From assembly GCA_002840905.1 (NCBI GenBank), contig PHDD01000001.1, forward strand, positions 1 through 64,000: a stretch of 64,000 nt of DNA, in the 5' to 3' direction. The number at the start of each line of letters is the position of its first letter. Within the stretch, counting starts at the first letter, position 1. This document shows positions 46,279 through 54,743 of the stretch, piece after piece. Made by a program: the position numbers and the translations under genes. Origin of the DNA: Bacteroidetes bacterium HGW-Bacteroidetes-4. Its GTDB lineage: Bacteria; Bacteroidota; Bacteroidia; Bacteroidales; SZUA-534. The notes below the pieces were generated by a model. The model did not search any database. It saw only the letters and a program-made list of their open reading frames with translations, and had not been told where the DNA came from.

Positions 46279-46926
46279 TTATTTTTTTACAGGTTCATTT
46301 TCTTTAGCCCAGTTTTCAATTGCAGCATCAACTGAGTTAGAGTCCGGTGAACCACCTCCCGGAATTTCGGTAACTACCCCACCGTTAATCATGTCTTGCT
46401 TAACAGCGTTATAGTCATTTTCGGCCTCGGCAAGCACCGATTCCAGGTCCTCTTCTTTTTCAAGAGTTCTACCTTTAATGAATTGAATTGGAATCTTCTT
46501 GTCTTTTGCTTTAGCCTCAAGTTTAGAATAAAGCTGTTGAGATGATTCCTTTTTTTCGAAACCTTCCAATTTGGATTGCAAAGGTTCAACAGCAGCTTTA
46601 ACGGCATTGGCCACAATGGCTTGAATGTCGTTTGGTTCCGGTTCTTTACCACCTCCTGAAATTGGTTTCCCGTTTTCATCAAGTTTGTACTTATCACGGA
46701 AGTTTTTTACTGCTGTGTTTGTAGCTTCGGTAGCTCTACGGTCGCCCTCTGTTTGTGCAAAAGAAGCGGTGAATTTCAAGCCTTCAATAACCCCGTCGGA
46801 TAACGTTGTTTCAATCTGGCTTTCGTCGGTAATGGTTTTGCTGTAAGTGTTGGCAACCCCTTCAATGAATTTACTCTGAACCCCAGGAAGTTTGGTTTTC
46901 AGGTGTGCTAAAATTTTTTCATACAT
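46279..46926 (-). CDS. Capsid scaffolding protein
   Basis: A 215-residue protein that looks almost wholly helical and charged: Q/E/K-rich coiled-coil stretches, a proline-rich centre (KEPEPNDIQ), and an acidic tail. It lies just upstream of decoration and capsid genes. Composition and order fit a scaffold. No serine-protease motif is present. Confidence 0.82.
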   Translation of the reverse strand: MYEKILAHLKTKLPGVQSKFIEGVANTYSKTITDESQIETTLSDGVIEGLKFTASFAQTEGDRRATEATNTAVKNFRDKYKLDENGKPISGGGKEPEPNDIQAIVANAVKAAVEPLQSKLEGFEKKESSQQLYSKLEAKAKDKKIPIQFIKGRTLEKEEDLESVLAEAENDYNAVKQDMINGGVVTEIPGGGSPDSNSVDAAIENWAKENEPVKK

Positions 46927-47134
46927 TGCGCATTGTTTTTAGTTATAAACTAAGTCAGCTGCAATGTATCTTTAGTGGTTTTTCAAATAAAGTGTTTGGC
47001 CTAATGTATAATGACCATTTTTGAAAGGTCATTAATTTGATAATTAATTTGGTTTTAAATGCCACATTTTTGAACTTGCGTGGAATTACAATATCTCTCG
47101 AAAATTATATACAACTTTTTCAAAATATTATATA
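46927..47134. promoter_or_regulatory. Divergent regulatory gap between scaffold and plus-strand island
   Basis: 208 bp between head genes on the minus strand and the plus-strand island. It contains a dyad, TAATGACC (47009-47016)-N10-GGTCATTA (47027-47034), followed by AT-rich sequence with two TTAATTTG copies. No perfect TAnnTTTG box is present; TATCTTTA at 46967-46974 is one mismatch away. The dyad could be an operator or a weak terminator. Confidence 0.45.
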
Positions 47135-47167
47135 GTGAAAAGATGGAATATGATAACTGTGTGTGTT

Positions 47168-47383
47168 ATGAAAAAACCAATTGGAATAAAAGGTATCTAC
47201 ATATCCGATGATGATTGTACTTATGAACCATTGGATTGTAATCTGGCTTTTAATAAAGAGAATTTCAATCGTTTAAGCATAGATGAGCAAAACAAACTTG
47301 CAAATGAAATATTAGACAATTGTTCTGTTGATGAATTTGAAGCCGGATTTGCGTATGCTACTAATTTCTATTTTATAAACTAA
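47168..47383 (+). CDS. Plus-strand island gene 1, unknown
   Basis: A 71-residue acidic protein (IGIKGIYISDDDCTYEPLDC, then LNCSVDEFEAG-like C-terminus). It is the first of three plus-strand genes set against the long minus-strand late operon, typical of an acquired moron. The frame extends to GTG 47135 and ATG 47150; none has a clear ribosome site. Function unknown. Confidence 0.5.
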   Translation: MKKPIGIKGIYISDDDCTYEPLDCNLAFNKENFNRLSIDEQNKLANEILDNCSVDEFEAGFAYATNFYFIN

Positions 47384-47392
47384 ATAAATATC

Positions 47393-47644
47393 ATGGAATC
47401 CGCAAATAAAGAATTTGAGATGACTTTGAATAAGCTTGGAATTTCATCTAATAATGCGGGTGAAAAACTAAACAAGCTTCTTTTAAAAGTTAGTGAAATT
47501 ACCAAAAATAATATCACAACAGTAGCCGGGTTATACTTTAATTTGAAAGCATTAGATTGCAGAAATATGACAAATGCTGAATTGATTGATAAATTTGGAA
47601 TTGAAAATGCATCTACTATTAAATTAATAATAAAATTGTTATGA
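47393..47644 (+). CDS. Plus-strand island gene 2, unknown
   Basis: An 83-residue helical protein (EFEMTLNKLGISSNNAGEKL, then NAELIDKFGIENASTIKLII). It starts 9 bp after gene 1 and ends at the ATGA shared with gene 3. The FGIENASTIKLIIKLL end could be helix-turn-helix-like, but I cannot assign a fold. No membrane segment. Confidence 0.55.
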   Translation: MESANKEFEMTLNKLGISSNNAGEKLNKLLLKVSEITKNNITTVAGLYFNLKALDCRNMTNAELIDKFGIENASTIKLIIKLL

Positions 47645-47856
47645 TGGAAACAGTCTGGGATTATAAGATTACTAAAAGCGAAATGGAAGAGCTTGGAATT
47701 TCTGAAACAAACAAAAGATTTTCGGAACAGGACCAAAACTATATGCTGGCTTCATTATTTTACATTAGAGGTAATAAAGTCAAAGCTGAGTTTTATGCTG
47801 ATAAGCTACCAGCCCAGGTTAAAGTTGATTTATACAGAACCCTTACTCATCCATGA
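47641..47856 (+). CDS. Plus-strand island gene 3, unknown
   Basis: A 71-residue protein (WDYKITKSEMEELGISETNK). Its ATG overlaps the stop of gene 2 (ATGA), showing co-translation. Its last 14 bases overlap the 3' end of the convergent minor head gene. DNA-binding or antitoxin-like character is possible but unproven. Confidence 0.55.
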   Translation: MMETVWDYKITKSEMEELGISETNKRFSEQDQNYMLASLFYIRGNKVKAEFYADKLPAQVKVDLYRTLTHP

Positions 47857-49687
47857 GAAGGTTAAAATCTTTATACTGTAAATTTTTTACTAACAATTCC
47901 GCTTTCTTAACACCTTTTGATTCTAAATATCCTATAAGTAAGTCTTGAATGCTTTCATACGGTTTTGTTTGAATCACATTTTTAAAATAGTCATAAGTCA
48001 ATTGTGAATCTATTTTGTATTTCTCAAGAATTGAATAAAAGTTGCTTACCAAGTGCTTATATCCATACCCATCCAGTTTAATTGAGCTTTTGTGAAATGC
48101 TTTACCGCCCAAGCGCTCTATAAATTCATCGTATGAATGCCTTGCGCAAAACTGGTTAACAACTTCCATAGCATAGGTTTTTGATTTTGTTTTTAACCTT
48201 ACATTATCCCATCCAACAGCTCCAGCGTGTCGTATCTCATGCCATAAGCTTTCAAGAGCATATTCCTGATTAAAGGTGAGCGTTGATTTTTGCCTAATAG
48301 CCTGCAGTGCATTCTTAAGTTCAAAGGCCGGGTTAAATTTTGTTCCATCTTGTAAGGTAAATTCATTGTTCGATACATAAATTGAGTTCCCAAGCTCCTT
48401 TGCATATTTATTATTTCGGTAATTTCTTGAATTAAGCATAAAACCATCTCTACGGGATGTAATGCTGAATGTGTTCAATCCACCGTTAAAATCATCGGGA
48501 AAGTCAACCGAATAATAGTTCATTAACTTACGAATATGGTAATCGGTTAACAGCTTATCGGGTGCTAACTCTTTCAGAAAATTAGAACTGTTAATATTTA
48601 CAGCTGAAGGATCAATCTTTAATGGGGTAGTATTAAACTTCAAGCCATTGGCAATATTTGCATTTTTGTAGTTGTCCTGAACAAAGAAGGGTTTGCTTTT
48701 CCAACCCTTTACAACCTCCTGGTTGTCTTTTATCCAGTTTTTATAACCAGAGTGCATGTCGCTAACATAGTTTTGGCTCTTGGTTGAGTCAAATTCATCA
48801 CCAGCTAAAACAGAATCCTGGTACGATGAAAATTCTTTATCGGATAACATTATTGGAGTAGCCTTACAAAGGCAATGCGGGTGCCAGCCTGAAAAAATAA
48901 ACTCTTTAGGGTAGTCACCTGCCATAGGGTCGCAAATGTCAACAACCTTATGGGAACCTGATAACTGAACCTTATACCCAACAATGAATTCCATTTTTTG
49001 CCAACGCTCATGATCGGCCAGTCGGTAAGCCATGTTTGTTTCAGTAACTGTCATTCTACGGGCATTTTTATACGCGCTCCGGTATTTCCCCTGGCCCGGA
49101 TGGTAGTCTCTTGCATTGCTTGACAATACCAGGTTGCCTTCCTCATTTCTCACCCTCCTAAATAAAGCTTTTGGGTTATTAAGGTATTGGCGAACCCTAC
49201 GCGACATAACATCAGCTGATTCACCCGCGGTTAATCCCAGGCCAATGTGAATCTCAATTTCGTTTTTAAAGTTATTGGTAAGGTTCCAAACCCTTTCTGA
49301 AAGCCCAAACTTACCGTTTACCTCACGGTTAGTAAACGCCTCTAATGCTTTTACGTTTCGCTGGTTAACCTGGGGTAGTTTTTTAATCAGCTTATTCGAA
49401 AGAAAATTGTTTACTAAAACATCGTTTTTAACGTTAGCCAGATCCCATTCTTTGGCAATGCCAAGCCTGATGATTTGCTCGATATCATCATTTATTTGCT
49501 GGAATATTACTTTGGCCTCTTTTGATAGGTACTTATGATTATCAAACGAAAAGTTTGCACCGCTGAACTTTGACAAATTCGGGTTCTTAATAATCTGTGA
49601 TATTTGCCTGGTAACCGATTCAAAAGCAACATCAAGCTGCCTTGCATACTGATTAATATTTGCTATATGTTGTTTGTCGTATGGCAT
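47843..49687 (-). CDS. Minor head protein (Mu gpF/SPP1 gp7-like) fused to an HExxH zincin-like domain
   Basis: A 614-residue protein. Residues about 1-300 are the head morphogenesis domain with MTVTETNMAYRLADHERWQ, VDICDPMAGDYP and WHPHCLC. Residues about 330-614 are extra; they contain HEIRH (His483, Glu484, His487), a classic zinc-metallopeptidase site, and are not part of ordinary gpF proteins. The added domain may be packaged into virions and injected with DNA. The gene is next to the plus-strand island and 4 bases past a terminator-like hairpin. Confidence 0.8.
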   Translation of the reverse strand: MPYDKQHIANINQYARQLDVAFESVTRQISQIIKNPNLSKFSGANFSFDNHKYLSKEAKVIFQQINDDIEQIIRLGIAKEWDLANVKNDVLVNNFLSNKLIKKLPQVNQRNVKALEAFTNREVNGKFGLSERVWNLTNNFKNEIEIHIGLGLTAGESADVMSRRVRQYLNNPKALFRRVRNEEGNLVLSSNARDYHPGQGKYRSAYKNARRMTVTETNMAYRLADHERWQKMEFIVGYKVQLSGSHKVVDICDPMAGDYPKEFIFSGWHPHCLCKATPIMLSDKEFSSYQDSVLAGDEFDSTKSQNYVSDMHSGYKNWIKDNQEVVKGWKSKPFFVQDNYKNANIANGLKFNTTPLKIDPSAVNINSSNFLKELAPDKLLTDYHIRKLMNYYSVDFPDDFNGGLNTFSITSRRDGFMLNSRNYRNNKYAKELGNSIYVSNNEFTLQDGTKFNPAFELKNALQAIRQKSTLTFNQEYALESLWHEIRHAGAVGWDNVRLKTKSKTYAMEVVNQFCARHSYDEFIERLGGKAFHKSSIKLDGYGYKHLVSNFYSILEKYKIDSQLTYDYFKNVIQTKPYESIQDLLIGYLESKGVKKAELLVKNLQYKDFNLLMDE

Positions 49688-49690
49688 AGA

Positions 49691-49715
49691 TAAAAAAAGC
49701 CGCCTGAGCGGCCTT
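49691..49715 (-). terminator. Terminator-like hairpin upstream of minor head gene
   Basis: GCCGC (49699-49703) and GCGGC (49708-49712) with a 4-nt loop are followed on the minus strand by T7, only 4 bases before the minor head ATG. Its presence inside the late operon suggests attenuation or antitermination. Confidence 0.65.
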
Positions 49716-49721
49716 TAATGA

Positions 49722-49985
49722 TTAGTAATTAGGAAGTAAATAAGCTTTTCCTTTTGGCTGTTCACCAATAGGAACGTCTGTTCGGTAAAGAGGTCCTTTG
49801 GGGGAGTCTGGCAAAACCTGAACGTTCACGCTTTTCTTATTAATTCCGGTAACAAAAGCAACACACTGAGTTGCATTGTTGCTTGATGCAATGGCATCAC
49901 CGCTGTTGTGGTGGTAAAACATTTTATCACCAATTTTAACGGTAATCTCTGTAGCAGTTGTTTCTGCTTGTTTTTTTTCTGTCAT
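49722..49985 (-). CDS. Small prophage protein between portal and minor head
   Basis: An 87-residue protein (KIGDKMFYHHNSGDAIASSN, then VNVQVLPDSPKGPLYRTDVP). The SPKGPLYR segment echoes DSPKGYILD of the next upstream small protein, so they may be related beta-barrel proteins. Function unknown; a head accessory protein is likely. Confidence 0.6.
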   Translation of the reverse strand: MTEKKQAETTATEITVKIGDKMFYHHNSGDAIASSNNATQCVAFVTGINKKSVNVQVLPDSPKGPLYRTDVPIGEQPKGKAYLLPNY

Positions 49986-49987
49986 AA

Positions 49988-50176
49988 CTAAAAGGTTTTT
50001 GATTTTTGTAATTCATGTTCATAATACCACATGCTTGCTGATTCAGGAGCAAAAGAAACCAAGTATTCAAAGTGGTTGCCTAAAAAGTGATAGGTGATAT
50101 CAAGAATATACCCTTTCGGACTATCCGGAGTAATGTGATATACCCAATCACCAATATTGTATTTTGGATTATTCAT
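49988..50176 (-). CDS. Small beta-barrel-like prophage protein
   Basis: A 62-residue protein from ATG 50176, overlapping the portal gene end by 8 bp; the frame is open 10 codons further. PKYNIGDWVYHITPDSPKGY resembles short SH3/KOW-like proteins that bind nucleic acid or protein. Function unknown. Confidence 0.55.
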   Translation of the reverse strand: MNNPKYNIGDWVYHITPDSPKGYILDITYHFLGNHFEYLVSFAPESASMWYYEHELQKSKTF

Positions 50177-51611
50177 AAGGTTGTGCGATTGATTCAGATT
50201 GTTCAAGTTTTATCTGTTCCAATTCTTTAACTGGGTTAGATACAAGCGGGTGTTTGTGTACCGCTGTTTCACGTGAGATTGTGCCACTAGCGTATGAATC
50301 ATTAACCGTTGTAGACTCTTCCTGTACGTTCTTAGGTAAGTAGGGCGTGAATACAGGTGAAATATCAATCTCATCACAGGCTTGCTTAAGCGAAACGTCA
50401 ATAACATTTCCAACCATGGCCCTGAGTAAATTCAGCCTGCGTTGTATGTTTATTCCAAACACCTCTTCTTTATCACTTACGGCCATGTGTGCATCGATAA
50501 ACATGAGTTTAAGAGCTATTCCCGATACATTACCGATGCTCTTAAGGTTATCAAAAGAAATATCAGGTGTTTGGGTGTTGGATAGAATCTCATTCTTTAA
50601 GGTTTTAATCTCAAGAGCAACAGCTTCCGGAGCACTATCCCAACTAAGCATATCTAAACTACCACCTTCCTCTAACTGGAAAGCTTTTCCACGCTCACCT
50701 TTGCTTGCGAATCCCAAAACTTTGCCTTTTGCTACCATCATGGGTGAGCCAAAGTAATCGTTTGTGTCTCCGAAGTTTGAGAGTAGGGTTTCTAAGCGAT
50801 CAATTTCGCTTTGAACATCGTACCATTCAGGATACTCTTGCTGATAAAATATAACAGGGATTTTACCAAGCGGGTTTGCGGAAGGGTATTTTTCAACCGG
50901 TACTGTATTACCATCGATAGTAACCCACTTCATGATAATGTTTTTGGTATAAGTCTCAAAATAGATTTCTTTTTTGCCGTTGTTATCTAAGGTATATTCC
51001 CGGCTAAAAGCAATCAAATCACCCGTGTTGTCTAAAAGCGGGAAAAGAGTATCCCCTTTGCTTTGGGCAATGATTCTCATTTTGTAGGTGTATTTTCCTT
51101 TAGCACCGGTAATAACTTTCCAAATCTTTTTCCAGAAACTTTGCTCAACCTCTACGGGGTACCATAATTCTGCAACCTCACACTCTGAAAACATAAGCCG
51201 GGCCAGTTCCTTGTTGCGATAATTGAGCTTGTTATCGGTCCATATCTTTTTAACAGTAGAAAATACCATCTCATGTTGCTGGTTCTCTTCATCACCTGAT
51301 GTCATGTCAAGCTTAATAGGATTACCAAGCAGGAACCCAACCCTACGCTTTACAATGAGCTTTTGATTTGGTATGCCAATACGGTTTACCTCTTCATACG
51401 ATGTTTCATTGATAACATTACCCTGGCTGTCTTTTTTGCCGGTAGGTTTTTGAATTTCCTTTTTAGGCCTTGATGCTTCGTCAAATACAGAATGTTTACC
51501 TACCATGTACTGAGCTATACAATCAGAATATTCAACAGTTCTGGCCGTTCTGCTTGTAAGTTGTTTTTTAGCCTCAGCAAATTCTAGTTTTAATATTTCT
51601 TCGATGGTCAT
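50169..51611 (-). CDS. Phage portal protein (SPP1 gp6-like)
   Basis: A 480-residue portal ring protein through which DNA enters and leaves the capsid. Features: an N-terminal helical segment with TARTVEYSDCIAQYMVGKH, the wing strands FYQQEYPEWYDVQSEID, and the crown/clip region DTNDYFGSPMMVAKGKVLG. It is 10 bp after the large terminase, the normal order. Confidence 0.9.
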   Translation of the reverse strand: MTIEEILKLEFAEAKKQLTSRTARTVEYSDCIAQYMVGKHSVFDEASRPKKEIQKPTGKKDSQGNVINETSYEEVNRIGIPNQKLIVKRRVGFLLGNPIKLDMTSGDEENQQHEMVFSTVKKIWTDNKLNYRNKELARLMFSECEVAELWYPVEVEQSFWKKIWKVITGAKGKYTYKMRIIAQSKGDTLFPLLDNTGDLIAFSREYTLDNNGKKEIYFETYTKNIIMKWVTIDGNTVPVEKYPSANPLGKIPVIFYQQEYPEWYDVQSEIDRLETLLSNFGDTNDYFGSPMMVAKGKVLGFASKGERGKAFQLEEGGSLDMLSWDSAPEAVALEIKTLKNEILSNTQTPDISFDNLKSIGNVSGIALKLMFIDAHMAVSDKEEVFGINIQRRLNLLRAMVGNVIDVSLKQACDEIDISPVFTPYLPKNVQEESTTVNDSYASGTISRETAVHKHPLVSNPVKELEQIKLEQSESIAQPYE

Positions 51612-51621
51612 GATTGTATAA

Positions 51622-53145
51622 TTAAATGATTCCTGCTAAATTGTTTATATCCATTCCCTGACCTGGTGAATTATGCAGGTGAGGGTAAAAAGTATTTGCT
51701 AAAGCATCAAACTTATCAGTTGAACGCTTTAACCGGGCTTTGATATCTTCTTTTGGTTCAATGATTATTTTCCCGTTGCTCTGGAACTTCCATTTTATTT
51801 CAGTTGCCTCTTCCAAAAGCTCTTCATCAGGAGGCAAACAAGCATTAGGATTAATATCAGGGTTTAACCAATCACGAACCGCCCAAAAAAGGTAAGCCCG
51901 CATGTTGGCAAAATCGTATACATCACTAACATCTTTTAATCCTTCGCCACTTTCTGAGAATTTACAACTAAGAGCATTAACATACCCCAGCTCCTGTAAG
52001 CGGGAATATACCCCAGCACCTTCACCTATTGTATCAATCAGGGCATAAGCACCGGTGTTATTTTTTAAGTGGTTCACTGTTATTCCGGCAACCTTCATGT
52101 GTTCGGCCTTACCGGATCCACTGTAGCTCTCAAGTCTTGATATGAAGTTTCCTCTCCGGGGGCAAATAACCGAATTGTCGCGCCCCATACCGGCAACATC
52201 AACACCAAGCCTAAGCGGGTCTTTTACGGTCCAGCCTTGTTCCTGCCATTTTTGCCAGTTCTGGTTTGCCCGTTCAATCCATTCCATTGGGATTAGACTA
52301 TCTTCTGATACTTTAGGAAATAAGCCGCGGACCTTTACACGAAATAAATCGTTTGGCCGATACCATTTTTTGTCAAATTCAAAATCACCTTCGGTACTGT
52401 TTGATTCGTTTTCGGTAATTGGTGTACACCAGTGCTCAACCTTATCTTTTACCCACTCATAATCTACCTGGCCGGGGATGATGATTTTCTTTTCCAGTAC
52501 ATTGGGTGAGCTAAGCGAATCAAGCCTAAACTTTGAAAACCGTTTTTGTTTTTGGCTTCGGGCTGCATAGCCTATGGTTGTATTTGGGTTAAATGCAAGC
52601 AATAGCCTTGAGTTACCCTGGAGGTTACCCTCTATTCCGGCAAATATCTGTTCATCGATACCGGAAGCTTCTGTAATGGCAAACATTGTGTTTACGGCAT
52701 GAAAGCCGGTCCATGCTTCCAGGTTATCTTTTGATGCTTTGAAGCCAGTAAGGAACCACTCTTCATATTCTGTTCTTATGTCGTAGGAAACAAGCTTACC
52801 CGGTAAGGTTCCAGCCCGTTTAAACAACCTGGTAATTTCAGGATACATAATATTCCCGACTTGTCGGTCGGTGGGGGCTGTCATGGCTACTTTAGTGTTT
52901 TCAATTAATTCACCGGCCATGTTAAACTTTGGGGTGAGGTATAGGAAGCAAATACAAGCAACAGCTGATACAAAATCTTTTCCCCGGGCGGTACCCGAAC
53001 AAACTGAGGTTCTTGGATTGTTTTGAACAGATTCAATTATTTTCCTTTGCTCCTTGTCAAGATTCACCTTAAGAACATCAACAGCAAATTTATTCCAATC
53101 TTCCTGCCACAATTTAAAGCCTGATATATGTTCGTTGGTTATCAT
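51622..53145 (-). CDS. Terminase large subunit
   Basis: A 507-residue packaging motor: ATPase with Walker A SGTARGKD at residues 50-57, Walker B-type FAITEAS around 140-165, and a C-terminal RNase-H-like nuclease with Asp316 in GVDVAGMG. It overlaps the small terminase by 4 bp (ATGA). Domain order and length are normal. Confidence 0.93.
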   Translation of the reverse strand: MITNEHISGFKLWQEDWNKFAVDVLKVNLDKEQRKIIESVQNNPRTSVCSGTARGKDFVSAVACICFLYLTPKFNMAGELIENTKVAMTAPTDRQVGNIMYPEITRLFKRAGTLPGKLVSYDIRTEYEEWFLTGFKASKDNLEAWTGFHAVNTMFAITEASGIDEQIFAGIEGNLQGNSRLLLAFNPNTTIGYAARSQKQKRFSKFRLDSLSSPNVLEKKIIIPGQVDYEWVKDKVEHWCTPITENESNSTEGDFEFDKKWYRPNDLFRVKVRGLFPKVSEDSLIPMEWIERANQNWQKWQEQGWTVKDPLRLGVDVAGMGRDNSVICPRRGNFISRLESYSGSGKAEHMKVAGITVNHLKNNTGAYALIDTIGEGAGVYSRLQELGYVNALSCKFSESGEGLKDVSDVYDFANMRAYLFWAVRDWLNPDINPNACLPPDEELLEEATEIKWKFQSNGKIIIEPKEDIKARLKRSTDKFDALANTFYPHLHNSPGQGMDINNLAGII

Positions 53146-53681
53146 TTAGATGTGGCTTGTTTCATAAGTTCAAGGAACAAGGCAGCTGGACTATCAGCCT
53201 TTTGTTTATTATCACGCTCAAATATTCCAAGGTGTTTACCAAGGTTTTCAAGAGCTGCAGTTTTAGATGCTGTTTTATATGTTGTTTTAACTAAAAACCC
53301 TGCATCATCTGGATTAGGTTTAAAATGCTCTGTTCTTATTTCAGTGAGAGCAGCGGCTACATCATCAGGAAGTTCATTAACAGGAATAATATTACCTGTT
53401 TCATCGAATAGGTTTTTAGGATTGTGAAAAGCAATCTTTGCAAACTCTTTGATGACTTTTTCAGCAGTAATTTTTGTTTTCTCTTCAAGTTCTGCTTGAA
53501 GTTTCTTGATGTAGTTTTTTACCTTAACATTTCTTAACAAGCGTGAGGCTTGACTTTCAGCTGTTTTTTCGCTATAACCTGCACGTATAGCAGCCTGTTT
53601 TCCGCTTAAATCAATAACGTATTGTTGACAGAATCTTTTAATCTTAGGAGATAATCCTTGCTTATTCGTTGACATTTGCAA
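53142..53681 (-). CDS. Terminase small subunit (Terminase_2)
   Basis: A 179-residue DNA-binding subunit that recognises the packaging site. The helix-turn-helix start SPKIKRFCQQYVIDLSGKQA and AIRAGYSEKTAESQASRLLRN are typical. It overlaps the preceding gene by 20 bp (13 if ATG 53675 is used) and the large subunit by 4 bp. Confidence 0.9.
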   Translation of the reverse strand: MQMSTNKQGLSPKIKRFCQQYVIDLSGKQAAIRAGYSEKTAESQASRLLRNVKVKNYIKKLQAELEEKTKITAEKVIKEFAKIAFHNPKNLFDETGNIIPVNELPDDVAAALTEIRTEHFKPNPDDAGFLVKTTYKTASKTAALENLGKHLGIFERDNKQKADSPAALFLELMKQATSK

Positions 53682-54072
53682 ACTCTTTACTAATCATATC
53701 AGCAAAGTAGTTTACATCGGCTTTAAAAAACTTGTAGATTGAGAGTAATATAGTGACCTTCTTTGAAAGGTTACTAATTAAAGTAGGGGAACAGTTGAAA
53801 AGAGTTGAAATTTCTCTACGTAAACCTGTTCTTATTTTTTTATATCCTGCTAAATGGTCAGGGTCATATAGTATAAGAGCAACGGCAACAAAGTATTCCT
53901 TTTTTTCGGTAGCTGTTTTATTTGATAACCTGGGATGGGTGAGTATTGTTTCTTTTATTTGGGGGAGTAGTTTAAGGTCGTAAATCTTTGGATATTCAAT
54001 AAGCTCTTTTGCTATGGTTGGGTATTTATTAACCAGTTTACGGCCCAATATTTCGAAGTTTATTTGAGGCAT
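53662..54072 (-). CDS. Prophage protein upstream of terminase, unknown
   Basis: A 136-residue helical, basic protein. The motif LFNCSPTLISNLSKKVTILL may be a helix-turn-helix, so a late-gene regulator or packaging accessory is possible. It is the first gene after a TAnnTTTG box at 54089-54096, so may start the late transcript. Confidence 0.6.
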   Translation of the reverse strand: MPQINFEILGRKLVNKYPTIAKELIEYPKIYDLKLLPQIKETILTHPRLSNKTATEKKEYFVAVALILYDPDHLAGYKKIRTGLRREISTLFNCSPTLISNLSKKVTILLSIYKFFKADVNYFADMISKEFANVNE

Positions 54073-54088
54073 GTCGCTTTAGTTTTGA

Positions 54089-54096
54089 CAAACCTA
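54089..54096 (-). promoter_or_regulatory. Candidate phage late promoter (-7 box)
   Basis: On the minus strand it reads TAGGTTTG, an exact TAnnTTTG match, 17 bp before the ATG of the gene preceding the terminase pair. The -33 element is poor, so an activator may be needed. Confidence 0.45.
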
Positions 54097-54166
54097 CAAA
54101 AAGAGGGTTTTAGGAAACTACTGTATTTGTGATTTTATTAACTTAATTATTCACATTCATTTTAAA

Positions 54167-54553
54167 TTATTCTGAACACTCGTGGCATGTAAATATTCCT
54201 GATGAAAAGTCTACTTCTTTTTCACAAGACATGCATGCTTTCTTTTCATAATCGATTATTGCTTTATTAACATCATCAGTTTTACACTCATTTACCAACC
54301 AATATCCAAAGTCAACATCAATTGCCATGTTTTCTGTAAACTCATCAATCTTGTGAAATTCCAAATAACGTTCTCTCACATCGGACCAACTCATTTTTTT
54401 TTGATTGCTAAGAACATCCATTGCCTTTTTAACATGCTGCAGTTCTAATTTGCATTTCTCAACAACATCAAAGTCTCCCTGCTTTGTCCAAATCCTTATT
54501 TCTGATTCCAGTGTTTTAACAGCTGAATCAAGAATTAATAATGCTTTTTCCAT
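54167..54553 (-). CDS. Prophage protein with C-terminal zinc ribbon, unknown
   Basis: A 128-residue protein: a helical coiled-coil N-terminus (EKALLILDSAVKTLESEIRI) and a C-terminal CxxC-N-CxxC set (CMSC at about 111-114 and CHEC at about 124-127). Zinc ribbon plus coiled coil suggests nucleic-acid or protein binding. Function unknown. Confidence 0.62.
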   Translation of the reverse strand: MEKALLILDSAVKTLESEIRIWTKQGDFDVVEKCKLELQHVKKAMDVLSNQKKMSWSDVRERYLEFHKIDEFTENMAIDVDFGYWLVNECKTDDVNKAIIDYEKKACMSCEKEVDFSSGIFTCHECSE

Positions 54554-54582
54554 TTTGTAAATTATTTACTGTGTAGAGGTAA

Positions 54583-54711
54583 TTATGAATAAATAATCAT
54601 GTAAGTACCACAGGCAACAACTACATGATGAATTACCCCACCATTCCTAATTATTGTTTTAATCTTTGAGTGAACTTCACATTCGTTCACTTCACAATAT
54701 CTTTGTTTCAT
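54583..54711 (-). CDS. Tiny cysteine-containing ORF, 42 residues
   Basis: A 42-codon frame (KQRYCEVNECEVHSKIKTII to VACGTYMIIYS) in the gap between two prophage genes. It begins with a CxxxxC pair followed by a basic stretch and a strand-like end, resembling a single zinc-hairpin protein. There is no good ribosome site, so it remains a candidate. Confidence 0.35.
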   Translation of the reverse strand: MKQRYCEVNECEVHSKIKTIIRNGGVIHHVVVACGTYMIIYS

Positions 54712-54743
54712 TATTTTATGTTTAATTTTTGTTTATATATTAG

